DNA from: an uncultured bacterium
Lineage (GTDB): Bacteria > Planctomycetota > UBA1135 > GCA-002686595
Direction of reading: 5' to 3'
DNA: 35,999 nucleotides
Assembly: GCA_902826945.1 (NCBI GenBank)
Contig: CADEGS010000007.1
Coordinates: forward strand, 1 to 35,999
In this document: in pieces, positions 26,862 to 35,730 of the stretch
How positions within the stretch are numbered: the stretch's first letter is position 1
How the letters are laid out: each line of letters opens with the position of its first letter
The notes under the pieces: generated by a model
Databases searched by the model: none
What the model saw: only the letters and a program-made list of their open reading frames with translations
What the model was told of the DNA's origin: nothing
Position numbers and translations under genes: made by a program

Positions 26862-29756
26862 CTACTCTCCGACGCCGCCGCGCTGGAACATCTCGTCCAC
26901 CGGCACGACGCGCACGCGGTCGGGCGCGATCTCGAGCGGGTAGCGCTCGATCTCCTCGTCCTCGGCCAGGATCTCCGGGGCCATCTCGATCGCGCCGTAG
27001 TCGATCGGGCTCGGCGCGTCGGAGGCGAGGCGCGCGGCCAGGTCCTGCGCGTGCTCCGTGACGATCGCGATCTGGAGGTCGCTCGTGCGCAGGTGCTTCC
27101 TGATGGCGGCCTGGACCTCCTCGTAGGAGATGTCGTCCATCATCCTGCGGAAGGTCGCGAGGTGGCTCTCGTCGAGGCCGTAGTAGCGGTCGTCGATCGC
27201 GTAGCCCAGGCGCTCGGAGGTCGTCTCGGCGAAGTGCAGGCAGTAGTTCTTCAGGAACTTGCGCGTGAACTCGAACTGCTCGCGCGTGAGGCCGTCCGCC
27301 GCCAGCTTGTCCACCTCGCGCAGCGCCGCGCGCAGCGCGAACAGCGCGCGCTCCTCGGGCACCGGGCGGATCCAGACCTCGAAGAGCTGCGCGCGCCGGC
27401 CCACGCCGGTCGGCGGCTTCGTGAGGAAGCCGCCGTTCGGGAAGGCCTCGATGTACGAGTAGTCGCCGTAGTTCATCCCGCGCTTCTCGCGGATGACGTT
27501 GTAGAGGTGGCTGGAGCTGTTGCGGTGCTCGCCCAGCCACGAGTTGGCGATCCACAGCGCGTAGAACTCGCGGCTGCCGCGGCGCACGTCGATCGGGTAG
27601 CCGAACGAGATCGCGGTCGAGGGGCCGGGCTTCTCGACCAGCAGCACGTGGCGGCCGTCGATCGCCTGCGGGCGCGGCGCGGCGACGGGGCGCGGCGCGC
27701 CGGCGGGCAGCGCGGCCAGGTCGGCCGCCATCGCCTCGGGCAGGTCCGCGGGGTACGCGCCGCCGAGCGCCAGCACCGCGTTCTGCGCGGTGAAGTGCTC
27801 GCGCCAGAAGGCCTCGACGTCCGCCAGCGTGATCGAGCGCAGCGACTCGACCGCGCCGCCGCCGTGGTGGCCGTAGGGCGTGCCCGCGAACACCGTGGTG
27901 TGGAGCGCGGCCTTGCCGAGCTCCTCGTCCGAGGAGTAGCGCAGCCCCTTCTCGATCGCCGACACCGCCTGGTCGCGCAGGCGCTCGAAGTCCTCGGCGC
28001 GGAAGCCGGGGCGCACGACGGCGTCGACGAACAGCTCGCGGAAGCGGTCGAGCTCGTCCTTGTGCACGCTGCCGTGCACGACCGTCATCTCCTTGTCCAC
28101 CGAGACGCCGTAGCCCGCGGCGAGCGGGAACAGGCGCTCGAGGATCTGGTCGTAGGTGCGCGACTGCGTGCCGCCCTCGGAGAGCATCGAGCCGGTGAGC
28201 TCGGCCAGGCCCTCCTTGCCCGGCGGGTCGTCCTGCGCGCCGACCTGGAACCACACGGCGAAGGCGACGTTGGGGTCCTCGGGCACGGGCAGGAGCACCG
28301 GCGCGGCCTGCGGCGCGCCGCCGCCCGCGGCCAGCGGCTCGGGGCGGCTCTGCTCGGGCAGCGGCTGGTCCGCGGCGTGCAGCGTGACGACCGTGCTGCG
28401 CTCGGGCGCGAGCCAGCGCTGCGCCGCCGCGCGGACGTCGGCCGGCGTGACGCGGTCGAGCGTCGCGTACATGCGGTCGATCGCCTCCAGGCCGCCCGTG
28501 ATGGCGACCGCCTGCGCGACGCTCTCGCACACCTGCGCCGGCGTGGTCAGGCTCGACAGGAAGGAGTACTTGAGGTTCGAGCGCACGTCCTCGAGCCGCG
28601 CCGCCGAGACCGGCGAGCGCTTGAAGTCGTCGATCGCGCGCCAGATCTCGGCCTCGACCGCGGCCACGTCGGCCGGGTCCTTCACGCGCGTGATCGCCAT
28701 CCACAGGCCGGGGTCGCGGCTCAGGCCGAACTGCGGCACGAGGAACTCGACGCGCTGCTCGTCGAGCACGAGCTTCTTGTACAGGGGCGAGGTCTCGCCG
28801 AAGACCAGGTCTCCGAGCAGCGTGCCCGCCATCATGCGCGCGTCGTCGGGCACGAGGCGCTCGCCCTTGAAGGCGACCGTCAGGATCGGGAGCGTCTGGC
28901 CGTCGAACGGCACGTCCACGCGGCGCTGCGCCTCTTGCGGCGGCTCGGCCGGCACCTCGGGCGCGCGGTAGCCGGGCTTCCAGCCGTCGTAGCGCTCGTG
29001 CACGAGCCGCATCACGTTCCCGGGCTCGACGTCGCCGACGACGAGCAAGACGACGTTCTCGGGGCGGTAGAAGCGCTGGAAGAAGCCCTTCGAGTACTCG
29101 TACTGGTTCGGCATGTCCGCCACGTCGGCCTCGAAACCGATCGTGGTGTGCTTGTAGGTGTGCACGTCGAAGGCCGTGTCCTGCAGCTTCTCGAAGAGCA
29201 CCTGGAACGGGCTCGTGCGGCCCTTGCGGTACTCGCCGTAGACCGCGCCCGACTCGGTCTTGAAGGCCGGCTCGTCGTACTCGAGGTTCTGGAAGCGGTC
29301 GGCCTCGATCTCGACGACCTGCGGCAGGTCCTCCTTGGCGAAGCTCAGGTGGTAGGCCGTGAAGTCGTCGGTCGTGAAGGCGTTCGCGTCGGCGCCCATG
29401 CCGTTCACGACGCGGTCGTACTCGGGGCCGGGCAGCGTCTTCGTGCCGCGGAACATGCAGTGCTCGAAGAAGTGCGCGAAGCCCGTCACGCCCCGCTCGA
29501 CCTCGTCGCGGCTGCCGGTGCGCACGATCGACCAGTACGACACGAGCCCGTCGGAGGGCATCGGCACGACCAGGACCTCGAGCCCGTTCGCGAGCCGCTC
29601 GGCGTGCACCGCGTAGGGGAACGCGCCCTCGGCGCCGCCGGCGCGCGTGCGCGCGCCGCTCCGGTGCACATCGCTCTGCAGCGACCCCTCGCCGAGCCGG
29701 CAGGCGCCCGCGAGGGCGGTGGCGAGGAGGAGGCCGATCGTGTTCCGCTGGTTCAT
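26862..29756 (-). CDS. M16 family zinc metallopeptidase (pitrilysin type), lipoprotein
   Basis: A 964-residue peptidase with two M16 halves, N-terminal about 50-500 and C-terminal about 510-940. The inverted zinc motif HxxEH is His95-F-F-Glu98-His99 in FAHFFEHCMFRGTK. The third ligand is expected in FKTESGAVYGEYRKG (Glu175, with Glu168). The second half (LAELTGSMLSEGGTQ) lacks HxxEH and is the usual inactive partner that closes the chamber. Such enzymes degrade peptides up to a few kDa; exported forms act in the periplasm. MNQRNTIGLLLATALAGAC suggests a lipoprotein (Cys19). GGAG lies 7-8 nt before the ATG at 29756. The regulatory-repeat gene follows about 145 bases downstream, possibly with its own promoter. 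Confidence 0.95.
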   Translation of the reverse strand: MNQRNTIGLLLATALAGACRLGEGSLQSDVHRSGARTRAGGAEGAFPYAVHAERLANGLEVLVVPMPSDGLVSYWSIVRTGSRDEVERGVTGFAHFFEHCMFRGTKTLPGPEYDRVVNGMGADANAFTTDDFTAYHLSFAKEDLPQVVEIEADRFQNLEYDEPAFKTESGAVYGEYRKGRTSPFQVLFEKLQDTAFDVHTYKHTTIGFEADVADMPNQYEYSKGFFQRFYRPENVVLLVVGDVEPGNVMRLVHERYDGWKPGYRAPEVPAEPPQEAQRRVDVPFDGQTLPILTVAFKGERLVPDDARMMAGTLLGDLVFGETSPLYKKLVLDEQRVEFLVPQFGLSRDPGLWMAITRVKDPADVAAVEAEIWRAIDDFKRSPVSAARLEDVRSNLKYSFLSSLTTPAQVCESVAQAVAITGGLEAIDRMYATLDRVTPADVRAAAQRWLAPERSTVVTLHAADQPLPEQSRPEPLAAGGGAPQAAPVLLPVPEDPNVAFAVWFQVGAQDDPPGKEGLAELTGSMLSEGGTQSRTYDQILERLFPLAAGYGVSVDKEMTVVHGSVHKDELDRFRELFVDAVVRPGFRAEDFERLRDQAVSAIEKGLRYSSDEELGKAALHTTVFAGTPYGHHGGGAVESLRSITLADVEAFWREHFTAQNAVLALGGAYPADLPEAMAADLAALPAGAPRPVAAPRPQAIDGRHVLLVEKPGPSTAISFGYPIDVRRGSREFYALWIANSWLGEHRNSSSHLYNVIREKRGMNYGDYSYIEAFPNGGFLTKPPTGVGRRAQLFEVWIRPVPEERALFALRAALREVDKLAADGLTREQFEFTRKFLKNYCLHFAETTSERLGYAIDDRYYGLDESHLATFRRMMDDISYEEVQAAIRKHLRTSDLQIAIVTEHAQDLAARLASDAPSPIDYGAIEMAPEILAEDEEIERYPLEIAPDRVRVVPVDEMFQRGGVGE

Positions 29757-30540
29757 GCGCAGTCTCCGCTTGGGTGAGGCGACGGGGCGAGCCTCGCGCG
29801 GCATGCTGCGCGGGCCCGCCGGAGCGTCCCCGCCCGCTCGCGCGGGGGGCCGGGACGCAGGGGAGAGCCGCGGATTCTACGGCGGGCGGCGCGCACAGGA
29901 GCAACCTTCGTGCCGGGCGCGGGCGCCGCTCTCTCCGGCCCGTCGCGGGCTCGGAACGGCCTTCTCGTCCTCGGGAGCGGCCTTCCCGAGCGCGCGCGGG
30001 AATCCTCTCGATGGGCGGCCGGAGCGTGTCGTATAGCAGTGCTCCGTCGCCACGCGCGAGCGTGCGCGGACGTCGCGAACCCGTTCCGTCGGCCGCCTCT
30101 CCGAGGGCGGCGCGGAGCCTGCCGGCGCGGGCCGGCCCCACGGGTCGCGCGGCGTCCTCCCCGGGCGAGAAGGCCCTGACCGAGATGAAGCGCAGTTTCC
30201 GGAGAGCGATTCCCGTCGTCCTGGACGTGCCTCTCGTCGCCGGCGCCGGAGTGCGCCCGCGCGCGGCGCCGCCGCGCACCGACACGCGCTGACGCGCGCG
30301 CTCGCGCGGGCGCTCGCCGCGCCCGCGCCGCGTCGGTCCGCCGGCCGCGCGGCTCCCGCCGCCGCCGCCCGGACCGCCGAACCCCTTCGCCCGGACGAGG
30401 CTTGTCGTCCGCCGCGAAGAGCGGCCGGGACCCGGGAAGCACCCGGGCCGCTGTGCGCGTTCCGTCCGGGACGCGCACGGATCCCGCTCCCCCGTTCCGT
30501 GCGGCAAGCCCCGCGCGGCCCAAGCGATCGCAGTTCCACC
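29757..30540. other. 784-base gene-free region
   Basis: This is the longest gap in the window. Open frames here have skewed, Arg/Pro/Ala-rich translations and no recognisable domain, so I call no gene. TATAG (30032-30036) is one of the few AT-rich spots; on the minus strand it reads TGC-TATACG, a possible extended -10 for the M16 gene with a long leader of about 270 nt. At the right end two tandem hairpins (30421-30451 and 30453-30478) precede the small Lys-rich gene. The left part is very GC-rich with short inverted repeats only. Confidence 0.45.
30421..30478 (+). promoter_or_regulatory. tandem stem-loops upstream of the Lys-rich small gene
   Basis: The first element is CCCGGG-AAGCA-CCCGGG (30431-30447), flanked by complementary GCGGCC/GGCCGC that could form an alternative outer stem. 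The second is an 11-bp hairpin (30453-30463 with 30468-30478, one G-U pair) around loop GTCC. The second ends 62 nt before the ATG at 30541. They could form a structured leader or the end of an upstream transcript. Confidence 0.35.
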
Positions 30541-30681
30541 ATGAGCATGAAAGAGCAGAAGCCCGCCCAGACCTCCGACAAGAAGTCCCCCTCGCCGGCC
30601 AAGCCGGCGCCGCAGACGGCGAAGCCCGCCACGGGCATGCCGAAGCCGACGGACAAGCCCGCCGACAAGCGGCCCAAGTAG
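30541..30681 (+). CDS. small Lys/Pro/Ala-rich disordered protein, 46 aa
   Basis: Begins MSMKEQKPAQTSDKKSP and ends in PTDKPADKRPK, with about ten lysines, many prolines and no Cys, Trp, Phe, Tyr, Ile or Leu. The consistent AAG lysine codons are unlike the Arg/Ala-rich noise of non-coding frames here, which supports real coding. It would be a basic, disordered peptide; nucleic-acid or ribosome binding is conceivable, by likeness to histone-H1-like tails, but not shown. No good Shine-Dalgarno precedes the ATG. An in-frame start at 30499 would add 14 residues (MRQAPRGPSDRSST) and cannot be excluded. Confidence 0.55.
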   Translation: MSMKEQKPAQTSDKKSPSPAKPAPQTAKPATGMPKPTDKPADKRPK

Positions 30682-30736
30682 CCGCGAGGGTCGGAGCGCG
30701 CGGCGCCGGAGCCAGCCCTCCGGCGCCGCGCGCGCG

Positions 30737-30742
30737 TAGAAT
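30737..30742 (+). promoter_or_regulatory. candidate -10 box TAGAAT, leaderless start
   Basis: GCGCGTAGAAT stands 9 nt before the ATG at 30752 and no ribosome site is present. The context GCGCGTAG(C/A)AT is the same as before ydbH. Confidence 0.45.
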
Positions 30743-30751
30743 GCGCGTCCC

Positions 30752-31186
30752 ATGGCGAAGAAGAACCCCGGCGCGAAGGACGCGAGCCTCGTCCTGCAGC
30801 TCTACGACCTGCGCCGCGAGCCGGTCATGCGCGCCTCGCGCGAGGCCGTGCGCACGTGGCTCCCGCGCAGCTTCGAGGACGTGCGCGCCATCGTGCGCCC
30901 CGACCACCCGCAGAACGCGGCCTGGCGCCAGGTCTCGAGCTACTTCGAGATGGCCTTCGGCTTCGCGCGGCGCGGCGCGCTGCACGCCGAGCTCCTGGCG
31001 GAGAACACCGGCGAGGGCATGTTCCTCTACGCCAAGATCGAGCCCTGGCTGAGCGACGTCCGGCGCGAGATCTCGCCGCTCGCCTTCCAGAACGCCGAGT
31101 GGGTGGCCACGAACACCGAGGCCGGCGCCTGGCGGCTCGAGCTCTTCCGCAAGCGCGTCGCGGCGATGCTGGCCGAGAAGCGCTGA
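30752..31186 (+). CDS. hypothetical protein, 144 aa
   Basis: A soluble, mostly helical protein whose family I cannot name. It opens MAKKNPGAKDASLVLQLYDLRREPVMRASREAVRTWLP, continues with a run containing AWRQVSSYFEMAFGFARRGALHAELLAENTGEGMFLYAKIEPWL, and ends with EAGAWRLELFRKRVAAMLAEK. There is no signal peptide, membrane segment, Cys or catalytic motif. Even codon usage and a balanced composition support a real gene. The ATG is 9 nt after a TAGAAT box. It converges with mgtE (10 bases between stops). Confidence 0.78.
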   Translation: MAKKNPGAKDASLVLQLYDLRREPVMRASREAVRTWLPRSFEDVRAIVRPDHPQNAAWRQVSSYFEMAFGFARRGALHAELLAENTGEGMFLYAKIEPWLSDVRREISPLAFQNAEWVATNTEAGAWRLELFRKRVAAMLAEKR

Positions 31187-31196
31187 GCGACTCGCG

Positions 31197-32561
31197 CTAC
31201 GACGCCATCCCGGCGAAGAGCCAGCGCGCGACGCTGAAGTAGATCACGAGCCCCATCACGTCGACGAGCGTGGCGACGAAGGGCGCCGACGAGCTGGCCG
31301 GGTCGAAGCCGAGCCTGCGCAGCAGGAAGGGCAGCATCGAGCCCGAGAGCGTGCCCCACACGACGACGCCCACGAGGCTCACCGCCAGCGTCGTGGCGAC
31401 GATCCAGGCGTAGTCGTCGTAGGAGTGGAAGAGGCTCTGCCAGACGAGGATGCGCAGCAGGCCGAGCACGGCCAGGATGGAGCCGAGCGAGAGCCCGGCC
31501 AGCAGCTCGCGGCGCATGACGTTGGCCCAGTCGCGCAGCTTGACCTCGCCCAGCGACATGGCGCGGATCACGAGCGTCGAGGCCTGCGAGCCCGAGTTGC
31601 CGCCGCTCGAGATGATCAGGGGCACGAACAGGGTCAGCACCGCGAACGTCTCGTACTCGGTCTGGTAGTGCTCCATCGCGTTCGCCGTGGCGAGCTCGCC
31701 GACGAACAGGACGGCCAGCCAGCCGGCGCGCTTGCGGATGTTGAGCAGGAGCCCCGCCTGCAGGTAAGGCCGGTCGAGGGCCTCCATGCCGCCCAGGCGC
31801 TGGATGTCCTCGGTGGCCTCGCTCTGCACGACGTCGATCACGTCGTCGACGGTCACGATGCCCTTCATGTGCCCGAAGTTGTCCACGACGGGCACCGCGA
31901 GGATGTCGTGCTTCGCGATCAGGCGCGCCACGTCCTCCTGCGGCGTGTCCTCGCTGACGACGACCGGGCTCTGGCGCATCACGTCGCGCACGAGCTTGCC
32001 CGGCGCGGCCGCCAGCAGCTCGCGCAGCGAGACGACGCCCAGCAGGATCTGCTGGGGGTCGAGCACGTAGGCGTAGTAGATCGTCTCGGGGTGCGCGTGG
32101 ACGTGGCGGCGCAGGTAGCTGATCGCCTCGTCGATCGGCATCTCCGGCCGCAGGCGCGCGAAGCGCGGGCTCATCAGGCCGCCGGCCTCGTCCTCGTCGT
32201 AGGCGAGCAGCGCCTTGACCTCGCGCCGCGCGCGCTCGTCGAGGAGCGCCAGGTACGCCTCGCGCTCCTCGGCCGGCAGCTCCTGCATCACGTCGGCCGC
32301 GTCGTCGGGCGGCAGCAGGCGCAGCCACAGCCGCCGCTCGCCCTCGGGGAAGAGCTCGAGCAGCCGCGCCTGCGCGCGCCCCGAGCGCGTGATGAAGAAC
32401 GACTCGGCCTCGCTCGGGTCGAGCCCGCGGAAGCCCTCCAGCCGCTCGAGCGGCGTCAGGATCGGCCACGCCTCGTCCAGCTCGCGCGCGGAGAGGCGCC
32501 CCTCGGCCGCGGGGACCGGCTCGGCCGGCGGCAGGTCGCTCGGGGTGTCGTGCTGCTCCAT
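31197..32561 (-). CDS. mgtE: Magnesium transporter MgtE
   Basis: A 454-residue MgtE channel for Mg2+ uptake. The cytoplasmic N domain (about 35-130) includes LLPPDDAADVMQELP and EREAYLALLDERARREVKALLAYDEDEAGGLMS. Two CBS domains follow (about 135-195 and 198-260: LLGVVSLRELLAAAPG; AVPVVDNFGHMKGIVTVDDVIDVVQSEATEDIQRLGG), then five membrane helices (about 280-454). Membrane motifs are PLIISSGGNSGSQASTLVIRAM and the last-helix Asp in LVDVMGLVIYFSVA, which lines the ion pore. Acidic residues at the N/CBS interface sense Mg2+ in known members. GGAGG lies 6 nt before the ATG. No Mg2+ riboswitch is apparent in the 168 bases upstream. Confidence 0.96.
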   Translation of the reverse strand: MEQHDTPSDLPPAEPVPAAEGRLSARELDEAWPILTPLERLEGFRGLDPSEAESFFITRSGRAQARLLELFPEGERRLWLRLLPPDDAADVMQELPAEEREAYLALLDERARREVKALLAYDEDEAGGLMSPRFARLRPEMPIDEAISYLRRHVHAHPETIYYAYVLDPQQILLGVVSLRELLAAAPGKLVRDVMRQSPVVVSEDTPQEDVARLIAKHDILAVPVVDNFGHMKGIVTVDDVIDVVQSEATEDIQRLGGMEALDRPYLQAGLLLNIRKRAGWLAVLFVGELATANAMEHYQTEYETFAVLTLFVPLIISSGGNSGSQASTLVIRAMSLGEVKLRDWANVMRRELLAGLSLGSILAVLGLLRILVWQSLFHSYDDYAWIVATTLAVSLVGVVVWGTLSGSMLPFLLRRLGFDPASSSAPFVATLVDVMGLVIYFSVARWLFAGMAS

Positions 32562-32729
32562 GGGGTCCTCCGCGTGGCGGTGGCGCCCGATGGTGCAGGG
32601 CGACCCGTTGGGCCGCCAGCGAGGAAGGAGAACTCCGCGGCGCCGCGCGGCGCGGGAGCGAACGGGCCCGCCGGGCGGTCCTGCGCCGCCCGCGCCCCGG
32701 CGGATCTCGTCCGCCGGCTCCGGAGCGGC

Positions 32730-33347
32730 CTACGACCCGCCGCGCAGGCGGCGGATCTCGTTCCAGCGCTCGCGCGCCAGGCGGTCGCGGCGGGCCAGCC
32801 GCTCGCGCGTACGGGCGTGACGGGCGCGCTCGCGCGCGAGCACGCCGTTGCGCTCGAGCAGCTTGAGCTGCAGGCGGCGCTGCCGCTCGCGCAGGCGCTC
32901 GAGCACCTCCACGTCGGCCACCGGGCGCGCCTGCGCGCCGGCCAGCGCGGCGCGCAGGCCGGCCAGCGCCTCCTCGGACTGCGCCAGGCGCGCGCGCAGG
33001 GCGGCGAGCTCCTGCTCGCGTCGCCCCAGGCGCTCCTCGGCCATCCGGCGGCTCTCCTCGCTGCGCTCGACCTCGTCCACCAGCGGGTGCAGCGCGGCCA
33101 GCATCTCGCGCAGGCTGCCGATCGTCGCGTCGCGACGGGCGAGCTCGTCCTCCTGCCGCACGGGCGCGGCGCCCGCGGGCAGCGCGGCGGGCGGCTCGAG
33201 CAGGTCGGACGCGAGGTCCTCGGTCGTGCTCGATCCCTCGCCGAAGGTGACCGGGTGGAGCCCCTCCTCCAGCACCAGGATCTCGAGCTCGCGAGCGGAC
33301 GGGGTGAGCGGGCCCGAGAGGCCCAGCGGGGTGCCTTGGCGTTCCAT
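32730..33347 (-). CDS. coiled-coil protein of unknown function, 205 aa
   Basis: A soluble protein. An N-terminal acidic, flexible part (MERQGTPLGLSGPLTPSARE to about residue 60, with LEILVLEEGLHPVTFGEGSSTTEDL) is followed by a long charged helix, about 65-200. That helix has heptad-like Leu/Ala spacing (IGSLREMLAALHPLVDEVERSEE, LGRREQELAALRARLAQSEEALAGLRAAL, LERLRERQRRLQLKLLERNGVL), typical of a coiled coil. No family is recognised. The ATG at 33347 has no close ribosome site. It is divergent from the histidine kinase and upstream of mgtE on the same strand (168-base gap). Confidence 0.7.
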   Translation of the reverse strand: MERQGTPLGLSGPLTPSARELEILVLEEGLHPVTFGEGSSTTEDLASDLLEPPAALPAGAAPVRQEDELARRDATIGSLREMLAALHPLVDEVERSEESRRMAEERLGRREQELAALRARLAQSEEALAGLRAALAGAQARPVADVEVLERLRERQRRLQLKLLERNGVLARERARHARTRERLARRDRLARERWNEIRRLRGGS

Positions 33348-33519
33348 CGGGAGGGAGCCTCGGGGACCAGGACGTCGGTCCCGCGCGACCCCTTTCGGCC
33401 CGCGAAATGCACGATCCTGAAGTCGCGGCCCTTTTTGCGCGCCCCGACGGGGCATGGGCTCCTGGCAAGGCCGCGCGCTCGCCCTGCCAACCCGGCCGGG
33501 ACCCCTGCGTAGACCTCCC

Positions 33520-34884
33520 GTGACTTCCGGGCCCCGGTACCCCCTCCTCCTGGTCCTGGTGCTGGTCGGGCCCCCGCTCCTGCTCGTCGTGCTCCAGGTG
33601 CGCTGGCAGGACCAGCTCGCGCGGGCCCAGGGGGTGGCCTCGGAGCGCCTGCTGCAGCAGGGGGTGGAGCGCATCGCGGCCGGCCTCGACCTGGCCCTGG
33701 CCGAGCGCTCGGCGGACGGTCCGCCCTCCGAAGAGGACCTGGCCGCCCTGGCGCGCGGGCAGCTCGCGCCCCTCGCGACGGGCGCGCTCGGCCCCGACGC
33801 TCCCGCGACGCACGCCTTCGCGATCGAGCCCGCGGGCGGCGGGCCGTCGCTCTTCGCCACCCACCCCGGGCCGGCGCGCGCGCCGGACGCGAAGGCCGAG
33901 GTGTTCACGCCGCGCGCGCGCTGGGTCGGCTTTCGCCCCGAGCCCGGCGCGCAGGACGAGGTCGGCCCCCTGGCGATGAGCGCGGAGGGGGAGCAGCTCG
34001 CCTTCTCGCTCCAGCCGCCCGTGCGCTGGCATCTCGTCGCGCGCGCGCTCGAGGGCTCGCCGGCCGCGCTCGCGGCCCGCGCGCGGACGCGCAACCTGGC
34101 GCTCGGCGCGGGCGTCCTGGCGCTGGTCGTGGCCGGCGCGGGGATGTTCCTCGTCGCCGAGCGGCGCGCGCGGCGCCTCGCGCAGGAGCGCCTGGCCTTC
34201 GTCGCGGGCGTCTCGCACGAGCTGCGCACGCCGCTCTCGGTCCTGCGCACCGCCGGCGCGAACCTGCGCGACGGCCTGGTGCGCGAGCCCGACGCGCTCG
34301 TCGCCTACGGCGCCTTGGTCGAGGGCGAGGCGCGCCGCCTGGGCGCGCTCGTCGAGCGCGTGCTGCGCTCGTCCTCCGGCGCCGTCGCGACGCCCGCCGC
34401 GCGCGCGGCGGTCCCCGTGAACGAGCTCGTGGACGAGGCCGTGGCGCGCTGCGCGCACCTCCACGCGCGCCGCCGGTACACGGTCGCGACCGAGCTCGCG
34501 CCGGACCTGCCGCCGCTGCACGGCGAGCGCGACGCGCTCGCCGCGGCGCTCGAGAACCTGGTCGAGAACGCGATCCGCTACGGCCCCGACGGCCAGACGA
34601 TCCGCGTCCGCGCGCGCCGCGCGAACGGCGCGCGCCTGGCGCTCGAGGTCGAGGACGAGGGCCCCGGCCTCGCGCCCGACGAGCGCGAGCGCGTCTTCGC
34701 GCCCTTCGTGCGCGGCAGCGCCGCGCGCGCCGCGCGCGCGACCGGCAGCGGCCTGGGCCTGGACGTCGTCGCGCGCGTCGCGGCCGCGCACGGCGGGCGC
34801 GCCTACGCGGCCGACGCGGCGCGCGGGGCGCGGCTCGTGCTCGAGCTGCCGCTCGAGCCACCGGCGGCGGAGGAGGCGGGGTGA
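33520..34884 (+). CDS. Two-component sensor histidine kinase
   Basis: A 454-residue membrane histidine kinase. TM1 (about 8-27), a periplasmic sensor segment of about 165 residues and TM2 (about 195-213) precede a short linker and HisKA: FVAGVSHELRTPLSVLRTAGANL with phospho-acceptor His233. The HATPase_c domain has the N box LENLVENAIRYGPDG, G1 VEDEGPGL, F box VFAPFVRGS and G2 GSGLGL. No HAMP domain is obvious. The signal sensed is unknown. Start: GTG 33520 is taken because TM1 follows immediately; an in-frame ATG at 33454 would add 22 residues. Its stop overlaps the regulator start (GTGA), so kinase and regulator are translated together, kinase first. Confidence 0.92.
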   Translation: MTSGPRYPLLLVLVLVGPPLLLVVLQVRWQDQLARAQGVASERLLQQGVERIAAGLDLALAERSADGPPSEEDLAALARGQLAPLATGALGPDAPATHAFAIEPAGGGPSLFATHPGPARAPDAKAEVFTPRARWVGFRPEPGAQDEVGPLAMSAEGEQLAFSLQPPVRWHLVARALEGSPAALAARARTRNLALGAGVLALVVAGAGMFLVAERRARRLAQERLAFVAGVSHELRTPLSVLRTAGANLRDGLVREPDALVAYGALVEGEARRLGALVERVLRSSSGAVATPAARAAVPVNELVDEAVARCAHLHARRRYTVATELAPDLPPLHGERDALAAALENLVENAIRYGPDGQTIRVRARRANGARLALEVEDEGPGLAPDERERVFAPFVRGSAARAARATGSGLGLDVVARVAAAHGGRAYAADAARGARLVLELPLEPPAAEEAG

Positions 34885-35567
34885 AGCCGCGCGTGCTCCT
34901 GATCGAGGACGAGCCGGGCCTGGCGCTCACGCTCGGCGACCGCCTGCGCGGCGCGGGCTTCGCGCTCGAGGCGACCGCGAGCGGCGTCGAGGGCCTCGCG
35001 CGCGCGCGCGCCGCGCCGGGCTACGACGTCGTGCTGCTCGACCTGATGCTGCCCGACCTCGACGGCCTCGAGGTCTGCCGCGCGCTGCGCCGCGCGCGCG
35101 TGCGCACGCCGATCCTGATCTTGAGCGCGCGCGGCGCGGTGCCCGAGCGCGTGGCCGGCCTGCGCCTGGGCGCCGACGACTACCTCGTGAAGCCCTTCGA
35201 CCCGGCCGAGCTCGTGGCGCGCGTCGAGGCGCTCTTGCGCCGTGCGAGCGCGCCCGCGGCGCGGCGCGCGCCGGTCGCCTTCGGCGACGTCGAGGTGGAC
35301 CTCGACGCGCGCGCCGTGCGCCGCGGCGGCGCGGAGGTCGCGCTCGGCGCGCTCGAGTTCGGCCTGCTCGCCTACCTGGTCGAGCGCGAGGGCCGCGTCG
35401 TCGGCCGCGACGAGCTCCTGCGCGAGGTGTGGGGCTTCCCGCGCCCGCCGCGCACGCGCACGGTCGACGTGCACCTGACCTGGCTGCGCCGGAAGCTCGA
35501 GCCCGACCGCGCCCGCCCGCGCTTCCTCTGCACCGTGCGCGGGGTCGGCTACAAGTTCGTGCGCTAG
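34881..35567 (+). CDS. Two-component response regulator, OmpR/PhoB family
   Basis: A 228-residue regulator. The receiver domain (1 to about 118) has the acidic pair D10-E11, phospho-acceptor Asp54 in VVLLDLMLPDLDG, Ser82 in LILSARG and Lys104 in DYLVKPFDPAE. The winged-helix DNA-binding domain (about 128-228) ends RTRTVDVHLTWLRRKLEPD...FLCTVRGVGYKFVR, the OmpR/PhoB signature. GTG start 34881 overlaps the kinase stop by 4 nt, so it is its cognate partner. No direct-repeat operator was recognised nearby. A short hairpin GCGGGG-TTT-CCCCGC follows the stop (35577-35591). Confidence 0.95.
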   Translation: MKPRVLLIEDEPGLALTLGDRLRGAGFALEATASGVEGLARARAAPGYDVVLLDLMLPDLDGLEVCRALRRARVRTPILILSARGAVPERVAGLRLGADDYLVKPFDPAELVARVEALLRRASAPAARRAPVAFGDVEVDLDARAVRRGGAEVALGALEFGLLAYLVEREGRVVGRDELLREVWGFPRPPRTRTVDVHLTWLRRKLEPDRARPRFLCTVRGVGYKFVR

Positions 35568-35576
35568 GGAGGGGGT

Positions 35577-35591
35577 GCGGGGTTTCCCCGC
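35577..35591 (+). terminator. small hairpin after the response regulator
   Basis: GCGGGG-TTT-CCCCGC, a perfect 6-bp stem 10 bases after the stop codon, without a T-run. It is a possible weak terminator; a short GC stem can occur by chance here. Confidence 0.3.
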
Positions 35592-35730
35592 GAGAAGGCG
35601 GGAGCGTGTTCGCGATCGGCTCGCCCGACGCCCACCATGGGCGCGAGGCGGAGCGCTCGGGGCGCGAATGCCGGCGCGGTCCCGGCGAAGGGCTCGCGCG
35701 GCGACGCTCCGTGCCGCAGCCTTCCCGACC

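Noticed and set aside
25485..29777. A 1430-codon open frame on the plus strand
   Set aside because: Antisense to the M16 and regulatory-repeat genes, which have clear motifs. Its translation is Arg/Ala/Ser-rich without domains, as expected for a shadow frame in very GC-rich DNA.
30184..30291. A 35-residue open frame starting MKRSFRRAIPVV in the large gap
   Set aside because: No ribosome site, and a Pro/Arg-rich end typical of non-coding frames here; nothing supports expression.
26713..30753. A 1346-codon minus-strand frame spanning the 784-base gap
   Set aside because: No recognisable domain, strongly Arg-rich, and it overlaps the real M16 frame. An open frame across the gap is explained by the scarcity of stop codons at this GC content.
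32562..32729. Possible Mg2+ riboswitch (M-box or ykkC-like) before mgtE
   Set aside because: Only 168 bases and no match to the conserved M-box elements that I can see.
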